NCBI GenBank assembly: GCA_002405435.1 | Contig: DHLU01000132.1 | Coordinates: forward strand, 5,971 to 14,117 | From: Flavobacteriales bacterium UBA4660 | GTDB taxonomy: Bacteria; Bacteroidota; Bacteroidia; Flavobacteriales_D; Sanyastnellaceae | Reading direction: 5' to 3' | Length of the DNA stretch: 8,147 bases | Notes under the pieces: model-generated | The model's input: only the letters and a program-made list of their open reading frames with translations | Told to the model about the DNA's origin: nothing | Database searches by the model: none | Part shown: piece by piece, positions 1 through 6,600 of the stretch | Layout of the letters: each line of letters begins with the position of its first letter | How positions within the stretch are numbered: the first letter of the stretch is position 1 | Made by a program: the position numbers and the translations under genes

Positions 1-738
1 GTGCTGCTCTGGGGTCAGTGCAAAGGGTACCACATTGCCCCATTCATGCGAAAGTGCGGGGGGAGCGGTTTCAATCGGGTTACCGCTCTGGTCAATGGAA
101 AGGTCAAGGGCCATTTCCTGCCAGCGGTTGGGGTCATTGATTTGTCCGGCACCGGGCAGCTGGGCCCAGATATCCCCATTCACCGGCTGATAATATACGT
201 TGGCGTAGTTATTCACCTGATTCGAGCCATCCCCAAGTGCGAATTCTTCCATCTTCGCAGCAATGTAATTGCCAAGTTTGGCTGGGTCACCATCACTATA
301 ATCCGTAGAAGTAATGGAGGAGTCATAGCCCAGCAGGGTCAGCTGGTTGTTAAGCAATGCCTGAATAGTAGCCAGTTTCGCAGGAGGTGCAAAAATGGTA
401 TAGCGGTTCCACAAAAAGCGGTACATCGCATAGCTGATGGCTTTTCTGCGCGCTTCCTCCACATCCGGCACAGGGGGTATTCCGTTAAACGTACACGCAT
501 ACCCGCCAACGGTCTTACCGAGGAAATAGGTTGACGCAGACTGGTCATAGACCGCCCACATATCATACATCACTACTGACGCGTGAAAGAGATTGCGGGC
601 ATGCACAGTAGGCTTGGCAAAATAATTCCGGATGCAATTCAACTGGGTTTCATTCCAATCATGTGCCACGGAATACTGCGCATGCAACGACTGAAAAGCC
701 ATCAGCAGCGCAATCACAGCGGTATAAATCTTTTTCAT
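1..738 (-). CDS. Secreted vanadium-haloperoxidase/PAP2-like family protein (DUF6851 type), N-terminal part
   Basis: The reading frame starts at an ATG at 738 (minus strand) and stays open for 246 codons to the window edge, so the C-terminus is missing. Residues 1-20 look like a Sec signal peptide: MKK, a hydrophobic core, then LHA-Q as a likely cleavage site. This implies export to the periplasm or outside the cell. The mature part has the pattern I associate with the Bacteroidota DUF6851/vanadium-dependent haloperoxidase group: an ARNLFHASVVMYDMWAVYD segment (residues 47-65), a DPNRW motif (202-206) and HEWGNVVPFAL (231-241). In this family the catalytic PAP2-like histidine and arginine motifs lie further downstream, outside the window, so activity cannot be judged. 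The family call is from memory of sequence patterns. The gene is divergent from the oxidase operon and shares its 315-base upstream region. A functional link to respiration is not evident. Confidence 0.72.
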   Translation of the reverse strand, partial: MKKIYTAVIALLMAFQSLHAQYSVAHDWNETQLNCIRNYFAKPTVHARNLFHASVVMYDMWAVYDQSASTYFLGKTVGGYACTFNGIPPVPDVEEARRKAISYAMYRFLWNRYTIFAPPAKLATIQALLNNQLTLLGYDSSITSTDYSDGDPAKLGNYIAAKMEEFALGDGSNQVNNYANVYYQPVNGDIWAQLPGAGQINDPNRWQEMALDLSIDQSGNPIETAPPALSHEWGNVVPFALTPEQH

Positions 739-801
739 TTAGGTTGGTTTGGTTTGTTTTGAGACACTTTACATCTAAGGCTTAAATATCAAAGCCAAAA
801 G

Positions 802-809
802 CAAAACTA
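802..809 (-). promoter_or_regulatory. Possible Bacteroidota -7 element for the haloperoxidase-like gene
   Basis: Read on the minus strand this is TAGTTTTG, which fits the Bacteroidota sigma-A -7 consensus TAnnTTTG. It would place the transcript start near 795 and give a leader of roughly 57 bases. I see no matching TTTG -33 element at the usual distance, so this remains a weak call in AT-rich DNA. Confidence 0.3.
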
Positions 810-822
810 AATAATTCCGAGA

Positions 823-830
823 TACTTTTG
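823..830 (+). promoter_or_regulatory. Possible Bacteroidota -7 element on the oxidase strand
   Basis: TACTTTTG matches TAnnTTTG on the plus strand. A start point near 837 would put the palindrome at 843-860 just downstream of initiation, which is a repressor-like position. The leader to ccoS would then be over 200 bases. No TTTG -33 partner is visible. A weaker box, TACCCTTT at 880-887, would instead place the palindrome centre close to -41.5, an activator-like position. The sequence does not decide between them. Confidence 0.22.
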
Positions 831-842
831 TGATATTTTCGG

Positions 843-860
843 GATTATTTCGCAATAATC
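843..860. promoter_or_regulatory. Perfect 18-base palindrome, candidate Crp/Fnr-family operator
   Basis: GATTATT and AATAATC form a perfect 7-base inverted repeat around the spacer TCGC. The inner core TTATT-N4-AATAA has the same 5-4-5 geometry as the Fnr site TTGAT-N4-ATCAA, differing at the third base of each half. No T-run follows, so it is not an intrinsic terminator. It lies between two divergent genes, and a Crp/Fnr-type regulator gene lies at the other end of the operon. Binding by that regulator is inferred from position and geometry only. Confidence 0.5.
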
Positions 861-1053
861 TGATCCTGAGGTTTTTGATTACCCTTTTTCCTGTCACCAT
901 CAGCCCGTTTGCCGTGGAGTCTGACGCCTGCTGAGACAAACCTGCCGACCCGAACTGATATCTGTCAGCGATCCGGGTGACGCGTATTAAGCACAGCATG
1001 GTACGGAAAAAATTTCTTTGTCGCACCTTTCTTCTACCAGTTAAACAGACATC

Positions 1054-1236
1054 ATGAGTGCCATTTACCTGCTGATTGCTGCGAGCCTTCCCATAGCGCT
1101 CGGTTTTCTGATCGTCTTCCTCCGGGCCTCGCGCGCAGGGCAATTTGACGACACCCACACGCCTCCGATGCGTATGCTGCACGATGATGAGCCGCTTTTA
1201 AGACAAACCCATACCCCATCAGACAATACATTATGA
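1054..1236 (+). CDS. ccoS: cbb3-type cytochrome oxidase assembly protein CcoS
   Basis: A 60-residue protein with one membrane segment (about residues 3-23) followed by the family signature RAGQFDDTHTPPMRML (27-42). In studied organisms CcoS is needed to obtain active cbb3 oxidase with its heme b and CuB cofactors in the catalytic subunit, probably acting at the inner membrane. The size is normal for the family. The last codons overlap the next start by four bases (ATGA at 1233-1236), which suggests translational coupling to ccoNO. It appears to be the first gene of the operon. The copper ATPase gene ccoI, which often precedes ccoS in Bacteroidota, is not present upstream. There is no Shine-Dalgarno sequence; the ATG at 1054 is chosen because it gives a normal-length family N-terminus. 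Confidence 0.93.
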   Translation: MSAIYLLIAASLPIALGFLIVFLRASRAGQFDDTHTPPMRMLHDDEPLLRQTHTPSDNTL

Positions 1237-3407
1237 CTGACGCCCAGTTACAGACAGAAAAGTTTTCTTACGACAACAAAATCGTCAAGTGGTTTGCCTA
1301 CGCAACAGCCCTTTGGGGCGCGGTGGGTATGCTCGTCGGCGTGGTGGTTGCCCTGCAGCTCGTTTTCCCTGCGCTGAATTTCAACCTGCCTCAAACCACC
1401 TACGGACGGCTTCGGCCGCTTCATACGAATGCGGTCATCTTCGCCTTTGTCGGCAATGGAATCTTTATGGGACTTTACTACTCCCTGCAGCGTCTGTGCA
1501 AGGCGAGAATGTGGAGTGATAAACTCTCCCGCATTCATTTCTGGGGTTGGCAGTTCATTATTGTTGCTGCTGCCATTACGCTATTGTGGGGCTTTACCAC
1601 AGGTAAAGAGTATGCCGAACTTGAGTGGCCTATTGACATTGCCATTACCCTGGTGTGGGTTGTATTCGGCATCAACATGTTTGGAACCATTTTCACCCGG
1701 CGTGAACGCCACCTTTATGTAGCCATCTGGTTTTATATCGCTACCTGGGTCACTGTGGCAATGCTGCACATTGTAAACAGCGTTGAACTTCCGGTCTCAT
1801 TCATGAAAAGTTATTCGTGGTACGCCGGCGTGCAGGATGCCCTGGTGCAGTGGTGGTATGGGCACAATGCGGTCGCTTTCTTCCTGACTACCCCTTATCT
1901 GGGTATGATGTATTATTTCATACCCAAGGCGGCCAATCGCCCTGTGTATTCGTACCGGCTTTCCATCATACATTTCTGGGCACTGATCTTTATATACATC
2001 TGGGCCGGTCCTCACCATCTCCTCTATACTTCATTGCCTGATTGGGCGCAGTCATTGGGTACTGTTTTCAGTGTCATGCTGATTGCCCCGTCATGGGGAG
2101 GAATGATCAATGGCTTGCTCACCCTGCGCGGGGCGTGGGACAGGGTGCGGGAAGATGTTGTATTGAAATTTATGGTAGTCGCCGTGACGGCATACGGCAT
2201 GGCCACCTTTGAAGGCCCCATGCTTTCGCTGAAAGAAGTGAATGCCATCTCCCACTTTACCGATTGGACGATTGCGCACGTGCACGTGGGCGCACTTGGG
2301 TGGAACGGTTTCCTCACCTTCGGCGTGCTATACTGGCTGGTTCCGCGCATGTGGAAGACAAGGTTATACAGCAACAAACTCGCCAACTGGCATTTTTGGG
2401 TAGGCACTGTGGGCATCGTTTTGTATGCCGTGCCCATGTATTGGGCAGGATGGCGCCACAATGAAATGCTCACCCAGTTTACCGAAGACGGCAGGCTGCA
2501 GTACCAGTTCCTTGAAATGGTTAACGGCATGCAATTCTTCTATGCCATGCGGGCGCTCGGCGGTACCCTGTTTCTGATTGGTGCGCTGGTGATGGTATAC
2601 AACCTCTGGAAAACAGTTAAGGGGGGAGATTTTGTGTCTGATGAAGCGGCCGAGGCAGCCCCGCTGGCGCGCCGGTATGCCATTGAAGGCCGCGAACACT
2701 GGCACCGCTGGATTGAGCGCAAACCCGTTCAGATGCTTATCGGTTCGCTGGTGCTGGTGGCCATCGGAGGTATCCTCGAATTGATTCCGACCTTCCTCAT
2801 AAAGACCAACATACCGACCATTGCTTCAGTCAAGCCTTATACGCCTCTCGAACTGGAAGGCAGAGACATCTACGTCCGTGAAGGCTGTTATACCTGCCAC
2901 TCGCAGATGGTTCGTCCGTTTCGCGCCGAAACCGAACGCTACGGAGACTATTCAAAAGCGGGAGAATTCGTCTATGACCATCCGTTCCAGTGGGGCAGCA
3001 AACGCACCGGTCCGGATCTGGCGCGCGAAGGTGTGGGTGTCAACAAAAAAGGAAATAACTGGCACTATAACCACATGGCTCAACCCACCAGCACGAGTCC
3101 GGGCTCAATCATGCCCGCCTATCCGTGGTTGCTCACACACAAGGTGGATACGGCCATGACCCCGAAAAAAATCGCTGCGATGCGCACCCTCGGTGTGCCT
3201 TATGAAGCCGGATTTGAAAAACGTGCCGTCGCCGCTATGCGCACGCAGGCAGATTCGATTGTCGCCGACCTGCTCAAAGACAAACAACAGCTGCTGCTGG
3301 GCAAAGACGGTGTAAAGCACGACCACGAAATCATCGCCCTTATTGCCTACCTGCAACGGCTCGGCGCAGATACCTATGTTGAATCACAAAAAACCGCATC
3401 AAAATGA
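1233..3407 (+). CDS. ccoNO: Fused cbb3 cytochrome c oxidase subunits I and II (CcoNO)
   Basis: This 724-residue protein joins the catalytic heme-copper subunit CcoN (about 1-480) to the monoheme subunit CcoO (about 495-724). It reduces oxygen to water and pumps protons at the inner membrane. Ligands are visible by family pattern: H64 (RPLHTNAVIF) and H351 for low-spin heme b, H349 for heme b3 (AHVHVGALGWN), H211 plus H261 and H262 (AGPHH) for CuB. Y255 lies in the helix ending in HH and fits the tyrosine cross-linked to a CuB histidine. E126 and E129 in KEYAELEWPID and E327 in FEGPM are also conserved. The CcoO part has one anchor helix (about 500-520), a CYTCH heme c motif (552-556) and a likely axial methionine M627 in GSIMPAYPW. 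All key residues are present. The N-O fusion is known in Bacteroidota. It overlaps ccoS and ccoQ by four bases each. Confidence 0.97.
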   Translation: MTDAQLQTEKFSYDNKIVKWFAYATALWGAVGMLVGVVVALQLVFPALNFNLPQTTYGRLRPLHTNAVIFAFVGNGIFMGLYYSLQRLCKARMWSDKLSRIHFWGWQFIIVAAAITLLWGFTTGKEYAELEWPIDIAITLVWVVFGINMFGTIFTRRERHLYVAIWFYIATWVTVAMLHIVNSVELPVSFMKSYSWYAGVQDALVQWWYGHNAVAFFLTTPYLGMMYYFIPKAANRPVYSYRLSIIHFWALIFIYIWAGPHHLLYTSLPDWAQSLGTVFSVMLIAPSWGGMINGLLTLRGAWDRVREDVVLKFMVVAVTAYGMATFEGPMLSLKEVNAISHFTDWTIAHVHVGALGWNGFLTFGVLYWLVPRMWKTRLYSNKLANWHFWVGTVGIVLYAVPMYWAGWRHNEMLTQFTEDGRLQYQFLEMVNGMQFFYAMRALGGTLFLIGALVMVYNLWKTVKGGDFVSDEAAEAAPLARRYAIEGREHWHRWIERKPVQMLIGSLVLVAIGGILELIPTFLIKTNIPTIASVKPYTPLELEGRDIYVREGCYTCHSQMVRPFRAETERYGDYSKAGEFVYDHPFQWGSKRTGPDLAREGVGVNKKGNNWHYNHMAQPTSTSPGSIMPAYPWLLTHKVDTAMTPKKIAAMRTLGVPYEAGFEKRAVAAMRTQADSIVADLLKDKQQLLLGKDGVKHDHEIIALIAYLQRLGADTYVESQKTASK

Positions 3408-3562
3408 AATTCATTACCTACCTCGAGTCCATCAGCGGCATCAGCATTTATCCGCTCATGTCACTGGTAATATTCGCCTCGGTGTTTACCTACGTGCTCG
3501 TGAGTGTGATTCGTGCTGACCGCAAGACCATTACAGACATCAAAAGGATTCCCCTCGACTAA
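3404..3562 (+). CDS. ccoQ: Small cbb3 oxidase subunit CcoQ/FixQ-like
   Basis: A 52-residue protein starting at the ATG that overlaps the ccoNO stop (ATGA, 3404-3407) and ending at the TAA at 3560-3562. It has a short amphipathic start (MKFITYLESISGISIYP), one membrane helix (about 16-36) and a charged tail ending in IKRIPLD. This matches the small CcoQ-type subunit I recall at the same place in Bacteroidota operons. CcoQ/FixQ subunits help stabilise the oxidase, in particular the association of CcoP. Sequence conservation in such tiny proteins is low, so the call rests on size, topology, position between ccoNO and ccoP, and the coupled start. It is easily missed because it is so short. Confidence 0.85.
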   Translation: MKFITYLESISGISIYPLMSLVIFASVFTYVLVSVIRADRKTITDIKRIPLD

Positions 3563-3572
3563 AAGCCTGTCT

Positions 3573-4751
3573 ATGAAAAGCACCGCATTGTTCTTATTGT
3601 TTTCCGTCGCCGGTATTCTCAGCGCTGTTGCACAGACCGGCTCAGTGGCCACCACCCCTGCTGCCCGGTCCTCGGTATACAGGGATCCCGTGTTTTACAT
3701 TCTCATTTTCGTGGCGCTCACACTGCTCATCTTCATTACGCAACTGGCTAAGGTGCTCGCCGCCGTCGCCTCACGTTACAAGCAGGGAGACGGCAGTGCC
3801 TGGGACAAACTCAGGGGTTGGATTCTGATCATAGCTTCTCCCCTCTTGTTTTCGGGAAATGCGACTGCACAGGCCACACCGGCAACGATAGCGTCGGAAA
3901 GTTCTCCCATGCTGGATTTTTTCAAAGAAGGCCTGGGTCATCCGGTTTACAACATTCTTGCCCTCACCATCCTCATCGAGCTCGCCGTTGTGCTGTACTA
4001 CACGCGGATGATCGGGCTTTTCCTCAACAAGCCGGCAGAAATACCTCCCCTGCAGGTAAAAAAATCGTGGTCGTTTTGGGACAAGTTCAACCAGTCTGTG
4101 GCGATAGAGAAAGAAGCTGCCGTGCTTACCGATCATGACTACGATGGTATACGCGAACTTGACAATGCCCTTCCACCGTGGTGGAAATACGGGTTTTACC
4201 TCACCATTGTCTGGGCCGTTATCTATATGGGCTACTACCACGTATCGGGGGCCGGGCCGCTGATGGAAGAAGAATACCAGATTGAACTTGCCGAAGGCCG
4301 GCGTCTGGAGGAAGAATACCGCGCGCGGGCCCAAAACCTGGTGGATGAAAGCAATGTGGCCGTGCTTACCGATGCCGGTGCGCTGGCCCAGGGCGGAAAA
4401 ATATTCGGACAGTATTGCGCTGTCTGCCACGCCGCTGACGGCGGCGGTATCGTGGGGCCAAACCTCACCGATGCTTATTGGCTGCATGGCGGCGATATCA
4501 AAAGCCTGTTTACCGTAGTGAAATATGGCGTGCAGGGCAAAGGAATGAAATCATGGCAACAGGAATTATCCCCCGCTATGATGGCTCAGGTAACCTCTTA
4601 CATTCTCGCTATGCAGGGCACCACACCGGCCAAGCCCAAAGACCCTGAAGGTGCCCGTTATGAAGCGCAGCTGTCTGCCGCACCTTCCGACAGCGTGACG
4701 GTAGCCGCCGGCAATCAAGCCGACACTTCCATTACCGCAGCCACCAACTGA
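3573..4751 (+). CDS. ccoP: cbb3 cytochrome c oxidase subunit III (CcoP), monoheme form
   Basis: This 392-residue membrane-anchored cytochrome c passes electrons to CcoNO. Residues 1-21 resemble a signal peptide or first helix (MKSTALFLL..., ending AVAQT). Further hydrophobic segments lie at about 39-57, 82-95, 126-150 and 206-223. The FixP_N-type region is clear: HDYDGIRELDNALPPWWKYG (188-207), followed by its helix. A charged, coiled-coil-like stretch (232-256) leads to a single cytochrome c domain with CAVCH (282-286), GPNLTD (295-300) and a likely axial methionine M325 in GKGMKSW. Proteobacterial CcoP has two heme motifs; only one is seen here, which I believe is usual for Bacteroidota. 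The last 40 residues are low in complexity and rich in A, S and T. The ATG at 3573 is preferred over an in-frame ATG at 3513, which lies inside ccoQ and would add a non-hydrophobic leader before the signal-like segment. Confidence 0.93.
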   Translation: MKSTALFLLFSVAGILSAVAQTGSVATTPAARSSVYRDPVFYILIFVALTLLIFITQLAKVLAAVASRYKQGDGSAWDKLRGWILIIASPLLFSGNATAQATPATIASESSPMLDFFKEGLGHPVYNILALTILIELAVVLYYTRMIGLFLNKPAEIPPLQVKKSWSFWDKFNQSVAIEKEAAVLTDHDYDGIRELDNALPPWWKYGFYLTIVWAVIYMGYYHVSGAGPLMEEEYQIELAEGRRLEEEYRARAQNLVDESNVAVLTDAGALAQGGKIFGQYCAVCHAADGGGIVGPNLTDAYWLHGGDIKSLFTVVKYGVQGKGMKSWQQELSPAMMAQVTSYILAMQGTTPAKPKDPEGARYEAQLSAAPSDSVTVAAGNQADTSITAATN

Positions 4752-4752
4752 T

Positions 4753-6144
4753 ATGGGTGCAGAGGCGTTCAGGGATAGCGTAAGCCATATTGACACGAGC
4801 GGTAAGCGGGTCTGGTTTTATCCCAAAAAGCCAAAGGGCAAATTTTACCGCTGGCGCACCGCAGTCAGTCTGGGTTTTCTGCTTATCCTGTTTACCCTGC
4901 CCTTCATCAAGGTGCATGGTGATCCGCTCTTTCTCTTCAATGTAGTTGACCGAAAATTCATTTTGTTCGGGGTTCGCTTCTGGCCGCAGGACTTCTTCAT
5001 CTTCATGGTAGGAATGATTGCCTTTATCATTTTCATCGCCCTGTTTACGGTTGTCTACGGTCGTGTCTTTTGCGGCTGGGTATGTCCCCAGACTGTATTT
5101 ATGGAAATGGTATTCAGGAAAATTGAGTACGCCATTGAAGGCGACTTCACACACCAGAGAGCGTTGAACCGGGGACCATGGACTGCGGAAAAAATCAGAA
5201 AAAAGACCATCAAATACATCCTCTTCTTTTTGGTGGCCGTTTTGGTAGCCAACACCTTTCTCGCATACATCATCGGGGTAGATGAATTAAAAATGATTGC
5301 CACCGAACCACTGTCGGGTCACCTCGGAGGTTTTGTGGCGATGCTGGTCTTTTCGACCATTTTTTTCTTTGTGTACAGCTGGTTTCGCGAGCAGGTATGC
5401 CTGGTGGTGTGTCCGTATGGCAGAATGCAGAGTGTGCTGCTTGACCGGCACAGCATCGTAGTCGCCTATGACCACGTACGGGGCGAACCCCGCGAAAAAT
5501 TCTCAAAGGAAGAAAAAACAGGAAAGGGCGATTGTATTGACTGTTTGGAATGTGTCCGCGTTTGTCCGACAGGCATTGATATCCGCAATGGCACACAGCT
5601 GGAGTGTGTCAACTGTACCGCCTGTATCGACGCCTGCGACCACATGATGGAGGGTGTACACCGTCCAAAGGGATTGATCCGCTACGCAAGCGAACACAAT
5701 ATTGCCACCGGAAAACCGACGCGGTGGACCACACGGATGGTCGCCTATACCGGACTACTGGCAGCATTGGTTGTGCTGGAGAGCTTCCTGCTCGTAACAC
5801 GCGCTGACCTCGATGTTACGGTGGTGCGTGCCAAAGGAACCCTGTTTTACCATGAAGAAGGCAACAGAATCAGCAACCTGTACAACGTCAAAATCATTAA
5901 TAAAACCCGGCACGATATGGAGGTTGAAGTCAAGCTGACCGGCAGCAACGGCACGGTACGATGGGTCGGAGCGCCACATCCGGTAGTACCGGCTGACAGC
6001 CTGATCGACACCCAGTTTTTTATCACCCGTGAGGCGGCGGAAATTCTCGAACAACAAAGCCGGCTGACGCTTCAGGTATGGAGCAACGGGGAACAAATCA
6101 CCACGGAAAACACCTCCTTTATCGGACCACTTTCATCAGAATAG
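4753..6144 (+). CDS. ccoG: cbb3 oxidase accessory Fe-S membrane protein CcoG (FixG/RdxA family)
   Basis: A 463-residue polyferredoxin-like membrane protein. It begins with a soluble stretch containing FYPKKPKGKFYRWR (22-35), followed by helices at about 37-54 and 80-102. Next come the FCGWVCPQTVFMEMVFRKIE segment (C107, C111), helices at about 153-175 and 192-210, and CLVVCPYGRMQSVL (C216, C220). A ferredoxin-type region follows with C261, C264, C267, C271 (CIDCLECVRVCP) and C285, C288, C291, C295 (CVNCTACIDAC), enough for two [4Fe-4S] clusters. A last helix (about 330-348) precedes a C-terminal Ig-like domain (350-463). CcoG has been linked to cupric reduction supplying copper for cbb3 assembly. 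The length is normal and the gene looks intact. It starts one base after the ccoP stop, with no Shine-Dalgarno sequence. Confidence 0.96.
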   Translation: MGAEAFRDSVSHIDTSGKRVWFYPKKPKGKFYRWRTAVSLGFLLILFTLPFIKVHGDPLFLFNVVDRKFILFGVRFWPQDFFIFMVGMIAFIIFIALFTVVYGRVFCGWVCPQTVFMEMVFRKIEYAIEGDFTHQRALNRGPWTAEKIRKKTIKYILFFLVAVLVANTFLAYIIGVDELKMIATEPLSGHLGGFVAMLVFSTIFFFVYSWFREQVCLVVCPYGRMQSVLLDRHSIVVAYDHVRGEPREKFSKEEKTGKGDCIDCLECVRVCPTGIDIRNGTQLECVNCTACIDACDHMMEGVHRPKGLIRYASEHNIATGKPTRWTTRMVAYTGLLAALVVLESFLLVTRADLDVTVVRAKGTLFYHEEGNRISNLYNVKIINKTRHDMEVEVKLTGSNGTVRWVGAPHPVVPADSLIDTQFFITREAAEILEQQSRLTLQVWSNGEQITTENTSFIGPLSSE

Positions 6145-6174
6145 CATGATACCACACACAAAAACATTTACGCC

Positions 6175-6600
6175 ATGAACTGGGGATGGAAAATTGTACT
6201 GGTGTACGCCATATTTATGGGCGGTATCCTTTACCTCGTGGTAAAAGCGCGCCAGCAGCGTTTTGATATGGTAGAAAAAAACTACTACCAGCGGGAACTG
6301 GAATTTGAAAAAAAGCTGGAAGCTTCGCGCAACTATAACGCACTCGGTGAGCGGGTGGAAATTTCTCACCTCAACCACAACCTCACGCTGGCGTTTCCCG
6401 GTAAGGGGGTGAGCGGTGAGGTATGGGTGTATTGCACCCACGACAGCAAACAGGATATTCGCCTGCCGCTGGCCCTGGATACCGCAGGACAAATGCATAT
6501 TGCTACCCGTGCGCTTTCTGCGGGACACTATCTGGTGCAGTGCAGCTGGGAAACCGGTGGCAAACCTTATTATCTTCAGCAAAGCCTTAACCTGCCATGA
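6175..6600 (+). CDS. ccoH: cbb3 oxidase assembly protein CcoH (FixH family)
   Basis: A 141-residue protein with one N-terminal membrane helix (about residues 5-23) and a periplasmic domain. The FixH-type segment VEKNYYQRELEFEKKLEASR (33-52) is clear and corresponds to the conserved KNYY...AS region of the family. CcoH is a small inner-membrane protein required for cbb3 assembly and stays associated with CcoNOQP in some species. Two cysteines, C87 and C123, lie in the predicted beta-rich periplasmic part. They might form a disulfide, but I cannot say whether they are conserved. The gene follows ccoG after 30 bases and its stop overlaps the next start (ATGA at 6597-6600). Size and position are typical. 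Confidence 0.9.
   Translation: MNWGWKIVLVYAIFMGGILYLVVKARQQRFDMVEKNYYQRELEFEKKLEASRNYNALGERVEISHLNHNLTLAFPGKGVSGEVWVYCTHDSKQDIRLPLALDTAGQMHIATRALSAGHYLVQCSWETGGKPYYLQQSLNLP

Larger units (their letters stand above)
739..1053. promoter_or_regulatory. Divergent intergenic region between the haloperoxidase-like gene and ccoS
   Basis: This 315-base stretch separates two divergent start codons and must hold the promoters of both units. All three plus frames contain stops, and I found no convincing protein in either strand. The half nearer the haloperoxidase-like gene (739-890) is AT-rich and contains the perfect palindrome at 843-860 and the -7-like elements listed separately. The half nearer ccoS (about 900-1010) is richer in G+C. 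No Shine-Dalgarno sequence precedes ccoS, as is usual in Bacteroidota. No tRNA, riboswitch or small RNA was recognised. Confidence 0.7.

Noticed and set aside
1..534. Open frame of 177 codons on the plus strand
   Set aside because: It is antisense to the minus-strand frame at 1-738, which has a signal peptide and family motifs; the plus product resembles no known protein.
739..1053. Possible remnant of a ccoI gene before ccoS
   Set aside because: The frames are broken by stops and I saw no P-type ATPase motif, so a decayed copy cannot be supported.
775..1182. 135-codon frame on the minus strand across the divergent region
   Set aside because: It overlaps ccoS antisense and has no recognisable domain; its sequence looks like random translation of the promoter region.
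3513..3572. Upstream in-frame ATG for ccoP
   Set aside because: It lies inside ccoQ and would put a polar leader before the signal-like hydrophobic start; the ATG at 3573 fits better.
3771..4487. 238-codon frame on the minus strand
   Set aside because: It lies entirely antisense to ccoP, which carries clear heme and FixP_N motifs; it is a product of codon bias.
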